From assembly GCF_005116455.1 (NCBI RefSeq), contig NZ_SWBP01000004.1, positions 248,001-312,000 of the forward strand: a stretch of DNA of 64,000 nt, read 5' to 3'. The position numbers and the translations under genes are program-made. Under the pieces are notes generated by a model. The model did not search any database, was not told where the DNA came from, and saw nothing but the letters and a program-made list of their open reading frames with translations. This document shows, piece after piece, positions 28,170 to 37,082 of this stretch. The DNA comes from Pedobacter cryophilus (lineage in GTDB: Bacteria; Bacteroidota; Bacteroidia; Sphingobacteriales; Sphingobacteriaceae). The number at the start of each line of letters is the position of its first letter. Position 1 is the stretch's first letter.

Positions 28170-29465
28170 ATGTTTAAATTCATAATCACAACTTTAATTT
28201 TAGCGATTTCTGTATGTTCATTATCGGCTCAAATAAAAATCAGTCCATACCTAATGGGGCAAAATGCTTGGGGAAGGGGAGATATTTTTAGAGTTCAAAA
28301 AGAAGTTGAACAAGTAAAATACCAAACCATTAGAATTGGGGGAAATGGTTATGAAAATAGTGGTTTTATAACAAATCAAGCTATTAAATATATTGATTAC
28401 GCTCGTTCTGTTGGTGCCGAGCCATTTTTGCAAATGCCTCGCCAATTAAGAAATGATAATAAAGCCTATGAAGCAGTCAAATATTTAAATGGAGAGAAAG
28501 GAAAGAATATTAAATTTTGGAGTATTGGTAATGAGCCTGATCATAGAAATCAATTATCTTCTCCGGAAGATGTGTATGATTATTTCACCAAAATAAGTAC
28601 TCAAATAAAAAAGTACGACCCTAAAGCTAAAGTAATGGGTTTTGATTTAGCTTCTTATACCCTAAAATACATGGATAGATTTTTAGGTGGCGATTTAGAT
28701 TTAACAGGTAAAATACCAGGGACTGATGTTTATTATTTAGATGGAGTTACTTTTCATAACTACAAATTTTTAGATATTTCTCGCTTTGAAGCGGATGTTA
28801 AACTACTAAAAACGAAGCTTGCTAAATTTAACGCAGCCAGACCAAAAGAGAATCAACTCACTTGGTCTATTACAGAGTTTAATACCCATTGGATAGTTGA
28901 TCCAAAATTAGAAGAACGCTACCAACCTTATACCTTTCATAACGGGCAAATATTTGCCGAAATGTATGATTTAGGAATGAGAGAGGGAGCCTTTACCATT
29001 TGCCCATGGAGTATTTTAGAGGGTGGTGCAGATAGAGAAGGAACAGACTTAAGTATGTTTGATTTAGTAAATGGTAAATATGAGAAACGCTCTAATTATT
29101 ACCATACCCAAATGCTGGCTCAAAACATTAAAAAGCAATATTTAAGTCATCAAGACAATAGCAAAGATTTGGTGATTATCCCCATGGGTGATAAATCAGG
29201 AATAGCCATTATGATATTAAACAAGAGTAAAACTCAGCCAATTAATTATACGCTGCAACTCAACCATAAAAAACTAAAAGTTGATGATGTTCTTATTAAT
29301 GTGAATGCAAAAACGAATAAAAAAGTAACAGATTCCATTTCAGCATCATGTACTCAAATGTTAGTGTTTAATTCTAAAGGAAACTTGATTAAAAAATATA
29401 CCTATTCCTCTAAAAATGCAGATGCTAAATCTGAACCCGTTCTTGTCCTTTATAAAGGTAATTAA
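28170..29465 (+). CDS. Secreted putative clan GH-A glycoside hydrolase, family uncertain
   Basis: This is a 431-residue protein from ATG 28170 (MFKFIITTLILAI, signal ending LSAQ). A GTG 33 bases upstream would overlap the previous gene and is rejected. The barrel shows YQTIRIGGNGYE, FWSIGNEPDH (candidate acid/base Glu122), YYLDGVTFHNYKF and SITEFNTHW (candidate nucleophile Glu236), then a short beta domain at the C-terminus. This is the layout of clan GH-A families such as GH39, GH44 and GH51, but I cannot place it in one. It is the last gene of the GH3-led chain. A new regulon promoter lies directly downstream. Confidence 0.6.
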   Translation: MFKFIITTLILAISVCSLSAQIKISPYLMGQNAWGRGDIFRVQKEVEQVKYQTIRIGGNGYENSGFITNQAIKYIDYARSVGAEPFLQMPRQLRNDNKAYEAVKYLNGEKGKNIKFWSIGNEPDHRNQLSSPEDVYDYFTKISTQIKKYDPKAKVMGFDLASYTLKYMDRFLGGDLDLTGKIPGTDVYYLDGVTFHNYKFLDISRFEADVKLLKTKLAKFNAARPKENQLTWSITEFNTHWIVDPKLEERYQPYTFHNGQIFAEMYDLGMREGAFTICPWSILEGGADREGTDLSMFDLVNGKYEKRSNYYHTQMLAQNIKKQYLSHQDNSKDLVIIPMGDKSGIAIMILNKSKTQPINYTLQLNHKKLKVDDVLINVNAKTNKKVTDSISASCTQMLVFNSKGNLIKKYTYSSKNADAKSEPVLVLYKGN

Positions 29466-29518
29466 CAGGCCTATTTTCTTGAATTATTTAACACGAAAAA
29501 CGTTTAAAACCTCAAAGT

Positions 29519-29581
29519 ACATTTAGACCCTTAATTAAGGATAAACAGACGCCTCCAAATACTTAAAAGCAAGCATATTTG
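29519..29581 (+). promoter_or_regulatory. Shared regulon promoter, copy 3 (upstream of the first GH10 gene)
   Basis: ACATTTAGACCCTTA lies at 29519-29533. The second half-site CAGACGCC at 29546 is 22 bp after TAGACCC at 29524, and CATATTTG lies at 29574-29581. Downstream sequence GTATATCGCTATCATC resembles that after copy 1. The GH10 start is 133 bases past the box. Confidence 0.7.
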
Positions 29582-29714
29582 TATATCGCTATCATCTAAA
29601 AGATAGAGAAATTGAATACCAATTATATTTTATTAGAGTTGATTTGCTTTTTTGGTTGAAATAAACCCCGTAAAAAGAAAGTGTTTTCTCCTCTTAAAAC
29701 TTAAAAAAATTAAA

Positions 29715-30812
29715 ATGAAAAAGAGTATTTTCTACATCGGTATCTTGCTAATTTTTTCTGCAGCTTGTAAAAAAACTATAAACGATAAGCCAGTTGTGGT
29801 AAACCCACCCGTTGTGGTTATTCCTCCGGTTGTTACTACTCAAAAGCTTACAGAGCTTGCTAACTTTAAGATTGGTGCTGCTGTTAAAATGGCTAATATC
29901 ACAGGTGAAGCCGCTTATTCAAATACGCTTAAAGGAGAATTTAATCAATTAACTGCCGAGTTTGAGATGAAGATGAACTTTATCTGGACATCAGAAAATA
30001 ATTATGATTTTAGTAAAGTAGATTACCTGGTAAACTATGCTCAACAAAATAATATGACCGTACATGGTCATGCCTTGTTATGGTATCAATCTTTTCCAGA
30101 TTGGTTTAAAAATGCCAATTATGATACGGTAGCTTTTGAAAGTAAGGTTAAAGTTTACATAGAAACAGTGGTGGGCAGGTATAAAGGCAAAATTAGAAGT
30201 TGGGATGTTGCCAATGAAATTTTTAATGACGATGGAACCATGAGGATAGAATCTCAAATTCAAGGAAAATTTAAAGATCCAGTTGGTTTTGTAGGCAGGT
30301 GTTTTAAGTATGCAGCTGCGGCTGACCCGGATTGTAAATTGTTTTATAATGATTACAGCGTAGTGCTTGCTTCTGGGAAGAGAAATGCAATGAAAAACAT
30401 GGCCATAAGATTTAAAAATACGGGAGTGCCTATACATGGCTTGGGAGATCAGTTTCATTATAGAATAAGTACTAGCCAAACCACCATAAATAATGGCTTT
30501 GCAGATTTAGTGAGTACGGGTTTGTTAATTCATCTTTCAGAAATTGATTGTAAAGTGAACGTGAATAATTCTCCAACCTATGTTTTAAACAGTACAGACC
30601 TTCAAAAACAATCTGATTTTTATAAAAACACAGCAAAATTATACAACGCCATTCCTGCAAATCAAAAATTTGGAATGACCATGTGGGGAATTACTGATAA
30701 AAACACTTGGCTTAGAGATAGCGGAAACGGCAATAAGGAATATCCTTTATTGTTTGATGAAGTTTATGCTAAAAAGCCAGCTTATGCAGGTTTTTTAGAA
30801 GGCTTAAAGTAA
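29715..30812 (+). CDS. GH10 endo-beta-1,4-xylanase lipoprotein (first)
   Basis: This 365-residue enzyme starts at ATG 29715 (MKKSIFYIGILLIFSAAC, lipid-linked Cys18); an upstream in-frame ATG at 29652 would spoil the signal. A proline- and valine-rich linker with VVVNPP and VVVIPP separates the lipid anchor from the barrel. GH10 signatures are VHGHALLWYQSFPDW, SWDVANEIFND (acid/base Glu168) and IHLSEIDCKV (nucleophile Glu276). The domain is at the short end for GH10. It cuts internal xylan bonds, probably at the cell surface, feeding the SusC/SusD pairs. It has its own regulon promoter. Confidence 0.93.
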   Translation: MKKSIFYIGILLIFSAACKKTINDKPVVVNPPVVVIPPVVTTQKLTELANFKIGAAVKMANITGEAAYSNTLKGEFNQLTAEFEMKMNFIWTSENNYDFSKVDYLVNYAQQNNMTVHGHALLWYQSFPDWFKNANYDTVAFESKVKVYIETVVGRYKGKIRSWDVANEIFNDDGTMRIESQIQGKFKDPVGFVGRCFKYAAAADPDCKLFYNDYSVVLASGKRNAMKNMAIRFKNTGVPIHGLGDQFHYRISTSQTTINNGFADLVSTGLLIHLSEIDCKVNVNNSPTYVLNSTDLQKQSDFYKNTAKLYNAIPANQKFGMTMWGITDKNTWLRDSGNGNKEYPLLFDEVYAKKPAYAGFLEGLK

Positions 30813-30838
30813 AATAACCATTTATTTTTTTGGGAAAA

Positions 30839-30865
30839 ATTCTAATGATTCATCATTATTAGAAT
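30839..30865. terminator. Weak hairpin between the two GH10 genes
   Basis: ATTCTAAT at 30839-30846 pairs with ATTAGAAT at 30858-30865. An upstream T run (30821-30830) would serve the opposite direction. It may reduce read-through into the second xylanase gene. Confidence 0.4.
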
Positions 30866-30968
30866 CTCTATGCCTTTATTTTCTTCAAATTAATTCAAAA
30901 CCAACAAAAATTTAGAAACCATAAAATTAATTATCGAATAAAAATCAATTAAACCAAAAACCAAACGA

Positions 30969-32258
30969 ATGAAAAAAGCAATTTTAATTGTTGCAGCCGC
31001 AATAACTTTTGCAGGATGTAAAAAATCAGTTCAAAACATCACTAAAGAGGGAGAATCAAATTTAGTTTCAGTAAATGCGCTTACGGGGAATGAGCGTTTA
31101 CAAACAGCTAACGTTGATGTACAAGTTGGTGTTGCTATAGCCTTAAACCCTTATCAAACAAATACTTTATATTCTAATCTAGTCAAGCAGGAATACAATA
31201 GTATAACTGCTGAAAATGACATGAAATTTGGAGAACTTCAACCTGCAGAGAATGATTTTTATTTAGATGATACCACCATAGAACATGCGGCTAAATACAA
31301 CGGTAATAAACGAATTCACGGTCATGCTTTAATTTGGTATTCTAGCAACCCAGGTTGGTTAGATTATGTAGATGCAAATACATCTGCAGCAAATAAATAC
31401 AGTAGGTTTAAAGGAATAATGGAAAAACATATTTCTACGGTAGTTAAACATTATAGCAGAGCCAGTTCTATTTATAAAGATGCTGCGGGTAAACCATTAA
31501 TGAAATCTTGGGATGTAGTAAATGAAGTTTTTAATGATAATGGAACTTATAGAGGTAGCGGACAGGCAACTTCTAATCAAGATAGAGATTTTAGTGTTTG
31601 GTATAAAAATTTACCTAATCCAGCTAACGGACAAAAAGGAATTCATCATGTTGAATTAGCATTTAGAGCTGCAAGAAAAGCCGCCAATGAAAACGGAGAT
31701 ACAGATTTGAAATTGTTTTACAACGATTTTGGTCACGAGTATTCTAAAGCTAAAACAGATGCCATATTTGCTATGGTAAACTACCTTAAAAACATTACCG
31801 AAGGAGGTAAGCCAATTATTGATGGAGTTGGGTTACAATTCCACATGAATTACGCTACAAAAACTGATGATACACCCGCTAATGCTAGTGGTAATATTGA
31901 GTATGCGATAAGAAAAATGAAAGAAACCGGGTTAAAAGTGCATATTTCTGAATTAGATATAAGTAGAGCTAAAAAAGAAATTAACGGGAGCATTAATAAT
32001 GATTTAACTACCGAGCAGCAACGCAAAGACGGGCAATATTTTCGTTATTATTATGTGCCTCAAATGTATAGAGCTATTGTTCCGGCAAATCAACGTTGGG
32101 GAATTACCCTTTGGAATGTTGGCGATTCTGATTCTTGGTTAAGAAACCCATCAACCAATAACGGGTACGCAACATTATACAACCCAACTTTTTATACTAA
32201 AAAATACACTTACGAGCGCTTTTACGACGGTCTAAAAAATGCAATTACCGTCGAATAA
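30969..32258 (+). CDS. GH10 endo-beta-1,4-xylanase lipoprotein (second)
   Basis: This 429-residue lipoprotein has lipobox FAGC (Cys17). GH10 signatures are IHGHALIWYSSNPGW, SWDVVNEVFNDNGTY (acid/base Glu186) and VHISELDISR (nucleophile Glu328), with WGITLWNVGDSDSWL near the end. Inserted loops after NEVFNDN (residues about 195-225) make it longer than its neighbour, and the two are clearly different branches. They may prefer different decorations or chain lengths. It is probably co-transcribed with the first GH10 gene, 156 bases upstream, and is the last gene of the locus on this side. Confidence 0.93.
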   Translation: MKKAILIVAAAITFAGCKKSVQNITKEGESNLVSVNALTGNERLQTANVDVQVGVAIALNPYQTNTLYSNLVKQEYNSITAENDMKFGELQPAENDFYLDDTTIEHAAKYNGNKRIHGHALIWYSSNPGWLDYVDANTSAANKYSRFKGIMEKHISTVVKHYSRASSIYKDAAGKPLMKSWDVVNEVFNDNGTYRGSGQATSNQDRDFSVWYKNLPNPANGQKGIHHVELAFRAARKAANENGDTDLKLFYNDFGHEYSKAKTDAIFAMVNYLKNITEGGKPIIDGVGLQFHMNYATKTDDTPANASGNIEYAIRKMKETGLKVHISELDISRAKKEINGSINNDLTTEQQRKDGQYFRYYYVPQMYRAIVPANQRWGITLWNVGDSDSWLRNPSTNNGYATLYNPTFYTKKYTYERFYDGLKNAITVE

Positions 32259-32271
32259 TAAAATTTAAAAG

Positions 32272-32460
32272 ATCAAGCAATTGTTTTAGAGCCTGTTTAA
32301 ATTTATATCGTGAGAATGTTTACAGCTTATTTTTGAGCGAAACGAGGCAAACTTGTAGAAATATCGAGGATACTATCTCGTAAAATTTAACGAAGATGCA
32401 GCCAATAAGAAGCATAAACAAATTATTAGATAAATTTAAATAGGCTATTAGTTGCTTGAT
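32272..32460. repeat. MITE-like element with long terminal inverted repeats
   Basis: The left end (32272-32306, ATCAAGCAATTG..., including GCCTGTTTAAATTTAT) is nearly the reverse complement of the right end (32430-32460, ...AATAGGCTATTAGTTGCTTGAT). Inner parts such as TTTACAGCTTATTTTTG and CCAATAAGAAGCATAAA also pair imperfectly, so the 189 bases can fold as one long hairpin. No ORF is present. It sits between convergent genes and ends in T6, so it may also act as a terminator for the GH10 operon. Confidence 0.6.
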
Positions 32461-32519
32461 TTTTTAATTTAATTGCAAATCATAATTTAATAGCAATAAA
32501 AATTTTATGTGCAAATGGT

Positions 32520-33149
32520 TTAACTGTTTACCCCCATTGCATATAAAATAATATTTACCCCAAATTTGGTGTTGTCTTCTGCTAAAAAGCGTTTGTTTCT
32601 AAAATCATAATCCCACTCGCAGCCATAATCTTTGTTGCTGTACAAAACGCCAATTCTATTATTTACCTGAATGGCTTTTAGGTAATCATGCACCAAATCA
32701 TCTCCCCAGCCATTTAACTCAAAAGAAGTAGTAGGCGGGCCTTTTTCAAACTTAAAAAATGAAGAGTAAATGGGATGGTTGTTGGCAATCTTTTTTAAAG
32801 CCTGAGACCCAAAAATATTGCTCATTTGGGTTTCAAAAGATTTAGCAAACAAGCCGTCAATATCATGGTTGCAATCGTCAACAAATACAAAACCTCCATT
32901 TTGTACATAAGTTTTAAAATTTGCCGCTTCTTGCTTATCAAATTGTACCAGCTTATGCCCGCTTAAATAGCAAAAGGGATATTTAAAAATATCATTGCTA
33001 GAAAGAGAAACCACTTTTTCTTCGGCTTCTAAAGGGATGGTGGTGTATTCTAATAAAGAATTGAGCAAATTTGCAGGCATCCTTTGGTCGGTGTCCCAAT
33101 CACCCGAATTGTATTTTATTCTTGCGAATGTAAACTTAGAACCAATCAT
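32520..33149 (-). CDS. DUF4159-type protein
   Basis: This 209-residue protein has no signal peptide or membrane helix. It contains the DUF4159 pattern: FTFARIKYNSGDWDTD at the start, FVFVDDCNHDIDGLF in the middle (a glutamine amidotransferase-like fold is usual) and a C-terminal CEWDYDF segment. DUF4159 genes regularly accompany MoxR-DUF58-BatA clusters in Bacteroidetes. Here the gene is divergent from such an operon across about 400 bases. Its biochemical role is unknown. It converges on the MITE-like element at its 3' side. Confidence 0.75.
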   Translation of the reverse strand: MIGSKFTFARIKYNSGDWDTDQRMPANLLNSLLEYTTIPLEAEEKVVSLSSNDIFKYPFCYLSGHKLVQFDKQEAANFKTYVQNGGFVFVDDCNHDIDGLFAKSFETQMSNIFGSQALKKIANNHPIYSSFFKFEKGPPTTSFELNGWGDDLVHDYLKAIQVNNRIGVLYSNKDYGCEWDYDFRNKRFLAEDNTKFGVNIILYAMGVNS

Positions 33150-33341
33150 GCTTCTAAAATAAAGTAAAATTCATATTGAATTAATTTTCCTGTTAAATAA
33201 ATTGTAATTTTTTTGATATTTTGTTGAATGATTCAAAATATTAGAGGGATAGCCCTATATTGAAAATTAATTGATAAGTAGCATATTTTGGTGATTTGGA
33301 GTTTGAAATAAAACGCTCATTTGGTTTTGATATTTTGTTTT

Positions 33342-33478
33342 GTGTTAACGATGGAAACGGCATCCCCGCCTGAATGGGACGGGCAGGCTTTTTTGCTTTT
33401 TCGGCAAAAAAGATACCTTGCCTGCGGCAGGCAGGTAGTGGACAGCGTGTTCTCCCGATAGCTATCGGGACGCCCAAA
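33342..33478. repeat. REP-like GC-rich repeat element (copy 1) in the 33150-33545 gap
   Basis: The element starts GTTAACGATGG and carries a hairpin CTTTTTTGC/GCAAAAAAG (33388-33412), a CCTGCGGCAGG palindrome and a perfect 18-bp palindrome TCCCGATAGCTATCGGGA (33453-33470). Its base composition is much richer in G and C than its surroundings. A related element lies at 58871-58990. The rest of this gap is AT-rich with no gene. Confidence 0.6.
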
Positions 33479-33545
33479 ATACCATATTAATACAATCCTA
33501 TTTTTTGATTAAAGATTCAACAACATTTTAAATAAAATACTCGCT

Positions 33546-34544
33546 TTGGAAAGTTCAGAAACAGAAGTTAAAAGTTTAATTAATAAACTAGCCTTACTAA
33601 AAAACGAAATTCAGAAAGTAATTGTAGGGCAAGATGTAATTATTGAAGAAATGTTGGTGGCGTTAATGGCTGGCGGCCATTGTTTATTAGAGGGAGTGCC
33701 GGGTTTGGCAAAAACTTTAATGGTACGCACCATGTCGCAAGCCTTACACCTTTCTTTTAGAAGGATTCAGTTTACCCCAGATTTAATGCCTACAGATATT
33801 GTAGGGACTGAAATTTTGGAGGAAGACCATGTAACGGGTAAGCGTTTTTTTAAGTTTAATAAAGGGCCTTTGTTTGCAAATATTGTATTGGCAGATGAGA
33901 TCAATAGAACGCCACCCAAAACGCAGGCAGCTTTGCTAGAAGCGATGCAAGAATTTGAGGTGACTTATGGCGGGCAAACCTATCCTTTAGACCGACCGTT
34001 TTTTATTTTAGCCACCCAAAACCCTATTGAACAAGCAGGAACTTATCCGCTTCCAGAGGCGCAATTAGACCGTTTTTTACTCTACATAAAAATTGGTTAT
34101 CCTACACAAGAAGAAGAAACCCGAATTTTAAGCAGCACAACAGGCTCTAAAAAGGTAAAAGTAGAACCCATTATTAATGGCGATGAAATTCAGAAAATAC
34201 AATCGTTGGTAAGAGAGGTAAGCATTAGCGATGATTTAATTGAATATGTAAGTCATATTATAAGAGCTACTAGGCCAGATACTACCACCGTTGCATATAT
34301 AAAAGAATGGGTAAGATGGGGAGCTGGTCCACGAGCCGGGCAAGCATTAATTTTGACCGCCAAAGCAAGAGCGCTATTTCATGGTAGATACGCAGTAATT
34401 ATGGAAGATTTACACGCTATGGCTTATCCGGTTTTACGGCACAGGGTGTTAATGAATTTTAAAGCTGACGCCGAGGAAGTAACTTCTGATATGGTGACCA
34501 CCGAATTGTTAAAAGAAGTGAAGAGAAAGAGCCTTATCCTTTGA
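33546..34544 (+). CDS. MoxR-family AAA+ ATPase
   Basis: This 332-residue cytoplasmic ATPase has Walker A GVPGLAKT (50-57) and Walker B VLADEINRTPPKTQAALLEAMQE, with sensor ATQNPIEQAGTYPLPEAQLDRF. MoxR proteins act as chaperone-like partners of von Willebrand factor A proteins such as the DUF58 protein encoded next. No ATG is available in the open frame. TTG at 33546 gives MESSETEVKS and a normal length. It leads an operon of five genes running to 41011. Confidence 0.92.
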   Translation: MESSETEVKSLINKLALLKNEIQKVIVGQDVIIEEMLVALMAGGHCLLEGVPGLAKTLMVRTMSQALHLSFRRIQFTPDLMPTDIVGTEILEEDHVTGKRFFKFNKGPLFANIVLADEINRTPPKTQAALLEAMQEFEVTYGGQTYPLDRPFFILATQNPIEQAGTYPLPEAQLDRFLLYIKIGYPTQEEETRILSSTTGSKKVKVEPIINGDEIQKIQSLVREVSISDDLIEYVSHIIRATRPDTTTVAYIKEWVRWGAGPRAGQALILTAKARALFHGRYAVIMEDLHAMAYPVLRHRVLMNFKADAEEVTSDMVTTELLKEVKRKSLIL

Positions 34545-34571
34545 AATGGTGTGTTAATTGAAAACGCAGTG

Positions 34572-34653
34572 CAGCCCTCTCCAAAGGAGAGGGGAAACAT
34601 AATTAAGTGATTTAACCAATAAACTTTGTCTCCCTCTCTTTTGGAGAGGGCTG
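34572..34653. repeat. Pair of inverted CCCTCTCC palindromes between MoxR and DUF58 genes
   Basis: CCCTCTCC AAA GGAGAGGG at 34575-34593 and CCCTCTC TTTTG GAGAGGG at 34632-34650 are each palindromic and are also inverted copies of one another (flanks GCAG and CTGAG). The right arm of the second one includes GGAGAGGG just before the DUF58 ATG at 34656, so it supplies the ribosome binding site. Confidence 0.6.
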
Positions 34654-34655
34654 AG

Positions 34656-35576
34656 ATGAAAAAAGTAAAAGCAGAAACTTTAATGGGTGAGGCCAAATTA
34701 TTAAATCCTAAAATATTAATGGCAATTAAAGACCTTTCATTAGCGGCTAAAACCGTGGTGGATGGCTTTATGAGCGGAATTAATAAAAGCACTATTAAAG
34801 GTGCCGGGTTAGAGTTTAGTCAGTACAGAAGTTACCAGCCTGGTGATGATTTGCGCTCCTTAGACTGGAAAATGTTTGCTCGCTCAGATCGTTATTACAT
34901 TAGAGAATCTGAGGTGGAAACCAATATTTCTATTCGTTTTTTGGTTGATGCCAGCGCTTCTATGAATCACAGCGATGGCGATTTTAAGAAGATAGATTAT
35001 GCCAGATATTTAGTGGCTTCTTTGGCTTATTTAGGCAATTTACAAGGAGATGCTATTGGTTTATATGTTTTTAAAGATGGCGGAATTTTCTCTATGGCTG
35101 CCAAACAAGATTATCAGCATTTATCAAGGTTGTTTCATCAATTAGAAACCATAAAACCCGAAGGCACTTTTACCAAGCCCATACATTATAAAGAATTATA
35201 TAGTGGCGCTCAAAAGAGAGAATTACTCATTTTTGTAACCGATTTATACCAGCAAAACGAAGAGATTTTCCAATTATTAGATACCCTAAATACTTTAAAG
35301 CATGAAGTAGTGGTGTTCCAAATTATGGCTAAAAATGAGTTGGATTTAGATTTTAAAGGTTATTCTAGTTTTGAGGATTTAGAAACCGGACAAACCATAC
35401 AAATAGATCAGGCTGTAGCCAGAAAAAATTATAAAGAGCAGTTAGAAAAGCACTTGGAGCAAATGCGTATTAAATTGTTAGATAAGCATATTTATTACAG
35501 AATGTTAACCACAGATCAGCCATTAGACCAGGCTTTAAGAGATTTTTTAAATCAAAGAAATAAGCTTAGAAATTAG
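34656..35576 (+). CDS. DUF58 domain protein (von Willebrand factor A-like)
   Basis: This 306-residue protein starts at ATG 34656. An in-frame TTG at 34626 lies in the palindromic repeat and is rejected. It has the DUF58 signature YQPGDDLRSLDWKMFARSD (residues 60-78) followed by a vWA-type metal site DASAS (98-102) in FLVDASASMNHSD. The end is charged and helical. DUF58 proteins pair with MoxR ATPases; in Bacteroidetes the set resembles the Bat (aerotolerance) operon, linked to envelope stress. The next gene follows after 14 bases. Confidence 0.9.
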   Translation: MKKVKAETLMGEAKLLNPKILMAIKDLSLAAKTVVDGFMSGINKSTIKGAGLEFSQYRSYQPGDDLRSLDWKMFARSDRYYIRESEVETNISIRFLVDASASMNHSDGDFKKIDYARYLVASLAYLGNLQGDAIGLYVFKDGGIFSMAAKQDYQHLSRLFHQLETIKPEGTFTKPIHYKELYSGAQKRELLIFVTDLYQQNEEIFQLLDTLNTLKHEVVVFQIMAKNELDLDFKGYSSFEDLETGQTIQIDQAVARKNYKEQLEKHLEQMRIKLLDKHIYYRMLTTDQPLDQALRDFLNQRNKLRN

Positions 35577-35590
35577 TACAGACCAATAAA

Positions 35591-37081
35591 ATGCAGTTTT
35601 TATATCCCATAGCTTTTTTTGCCATCATCGGAATAATAGTTCCGATAATGATTCATTTGTGGAATGTAAAACAGGGGAAAACTTTAAAAATTGGTAGCAT
35701 TATTTTTTTAGGCGAAAGTTCTAGCAAAAGCTCCAGAAGTTTTAAAATTACCGATTGGCTTTTACTCCTTTTACGCTGCTTGTTGATTTTGATTATCGCC
35801 TTTTTATTAGCTGAGCCTTTTATTAATGATAAACTAGTTGCAAATGGTGATAAAGGTTGGGTGCTGATAGAAAAAGAGCAAATTAAAAATTTAAGCAAAA
35901 CCAATTTAAAAGAAATAGATTCTTTAACGCAAAGCGGATTTGAAATTCATGATTTAAACATCAATTTTCCAGCGCTCAATTTAAAAGATACAGCAAGTTG
36001 GCAAGAAACAAACACAACCAAACTATCTTCCAGTTCGCTTTTAAAACAATTAAATACCCAACTTCCAGCTGGTTTTAAGGTGTATTGGTATGGCGCTAAT
36101 TTATTAAATCAATATCCTGATGAAGTGCTAAAATCTTCTTTAGCTATTCAATTCAGAAATATTTTAAAGACTGATTCTACTGTTTTTAAAGTTGCCGAAG
36201 CTTATTTTACCAATAAGGATAGCCTAAAAGTTTTGTTGATAAATTCAACTTCGGGCCAAACAAATTACAGCTTCCAAAACGTAAATGATCAAACTAAAAA
36301 TGTGCTGTTAAAAATAGATTCGGGATTAAGTTTTTTAAAAACTAAAGAGCAGTCAAGCTGGATAAAAGCAGACACTAATACGGTTTACGTTTCGGTTTAT
36401 GAAGCGCAAAATCAAAAAGATGCCAGTTATTTGAAAGCAGCAATTTTAGCGATTAGAGATTACAGCGGAAGAAAAATTAGTGTTCAAGTAGTTAAAAATC
36501 CTAAAGAAATTTCGCCTCAAACTAATATTTTGTTTTGGCTATCTACAGCGGCAATTCCTCAAAACCTAAAAGAGGAAATAATTTTGTTTAGCTATGAAGA
36601 TGGGAAAGAAGAAGTTTTAAATTCTACCATTCAAACAAAAGTAAATTTAGTAAAAAACGAAAGCACTTTTGCTTTATATAAAAGGATTTTATATAAAGAT
36701 GAAAATGCTAACGCCATTTGGACAGATGGTTTTGGAAAATCTATTTTATCTTATCAATATGCAAATCAATTGCATCATTACAGGTTTTATAGCAGATTTA
36801 ACCCCCAATGGACAGATTTAGTGTGGAGCGAAGAATTTGTAAAAGCCCTGATGCCTTTAGTTTTGGTGACACCTTTGGCTCAAAACCAATTTGGCTTTGA
36901 GTTAGATTCGGCAGATCAAAGAGCGGCTACTCAACCATTTTTTTATTCGCAAAATAATCTTAAAAAGAAAGCAGAAAGAGCCGTTGCCCAGCAAAATCCC
37001 ATCAGTAATTGGGTGTGGATTTTGGCGTTTTTAGTATTTGCTTTAGAACGAATTTTGTCTTTTAAACAAAAGAAAGCTTGA
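35591..37081 (+). CDS. BatA-like N-terminal membrane protein
   Basis: This 496-residue protein begins with the BatA N-terminal domain. MQFLYPIAFFAIIGIIVPIMIHLW is a first membrane helix, followed by the cytoplasmic GKTLKIGSIIFL loop and a second helix near residues 58-77 (WLLLLLRCLLILIIAFLLAEPF). A long periplasmic region follows. A last helix at about 472-488 (WVWILAFLVFALERIL) is followed by a short cytosolic tail. The middle part has no catalytic motif that I recognise. It overlaps no gene and is followed after one base by the next membrane protein. Confidence 0.8.
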   Translation: MQFLYPIAFFAIIGIIVPIMIHLWNVKQGKTLKIGSIIFLGESSSKSSRSFKITDWLLLLLRCLLILIIAFLLAEPFINDKLVANGDKGWVLIEKEQIKNLSKTNLKEIDSLTQSGFEIHDLNINFPALNLKDTASWQETNTTKLSSSSLLKQLNTQLPAGFKVYWYGANLLNQYPDEVLKSSLAIQFRNILKTDSTVFKVAEAYFTNKDSLKVLLINSTSGQTNYSFQNVNDQTKNVLLKIDSGLSFLKTKEQSSWIKADTNTVYVSVYEAQNQKDASYLKAAILAIRDYSGRKISVQVVKNPKEISPQTNILFWLSTAAIPQNLKEEIILFSYEDGKEEVLNSTIQTKVNLVKNESTFALYKRILYKDENANAIWTDGFGKSILSYQYANQLHHYRFYSRFNPQWTDLVWSEEFVKALMPLVLVTPLAQNQFGFELDSADQRAATQPFFYSQNNLKKKAERAVAQQNPISNWVWILAFLVFALERILSFKQKKA

Positions 37082-37082
37082 T

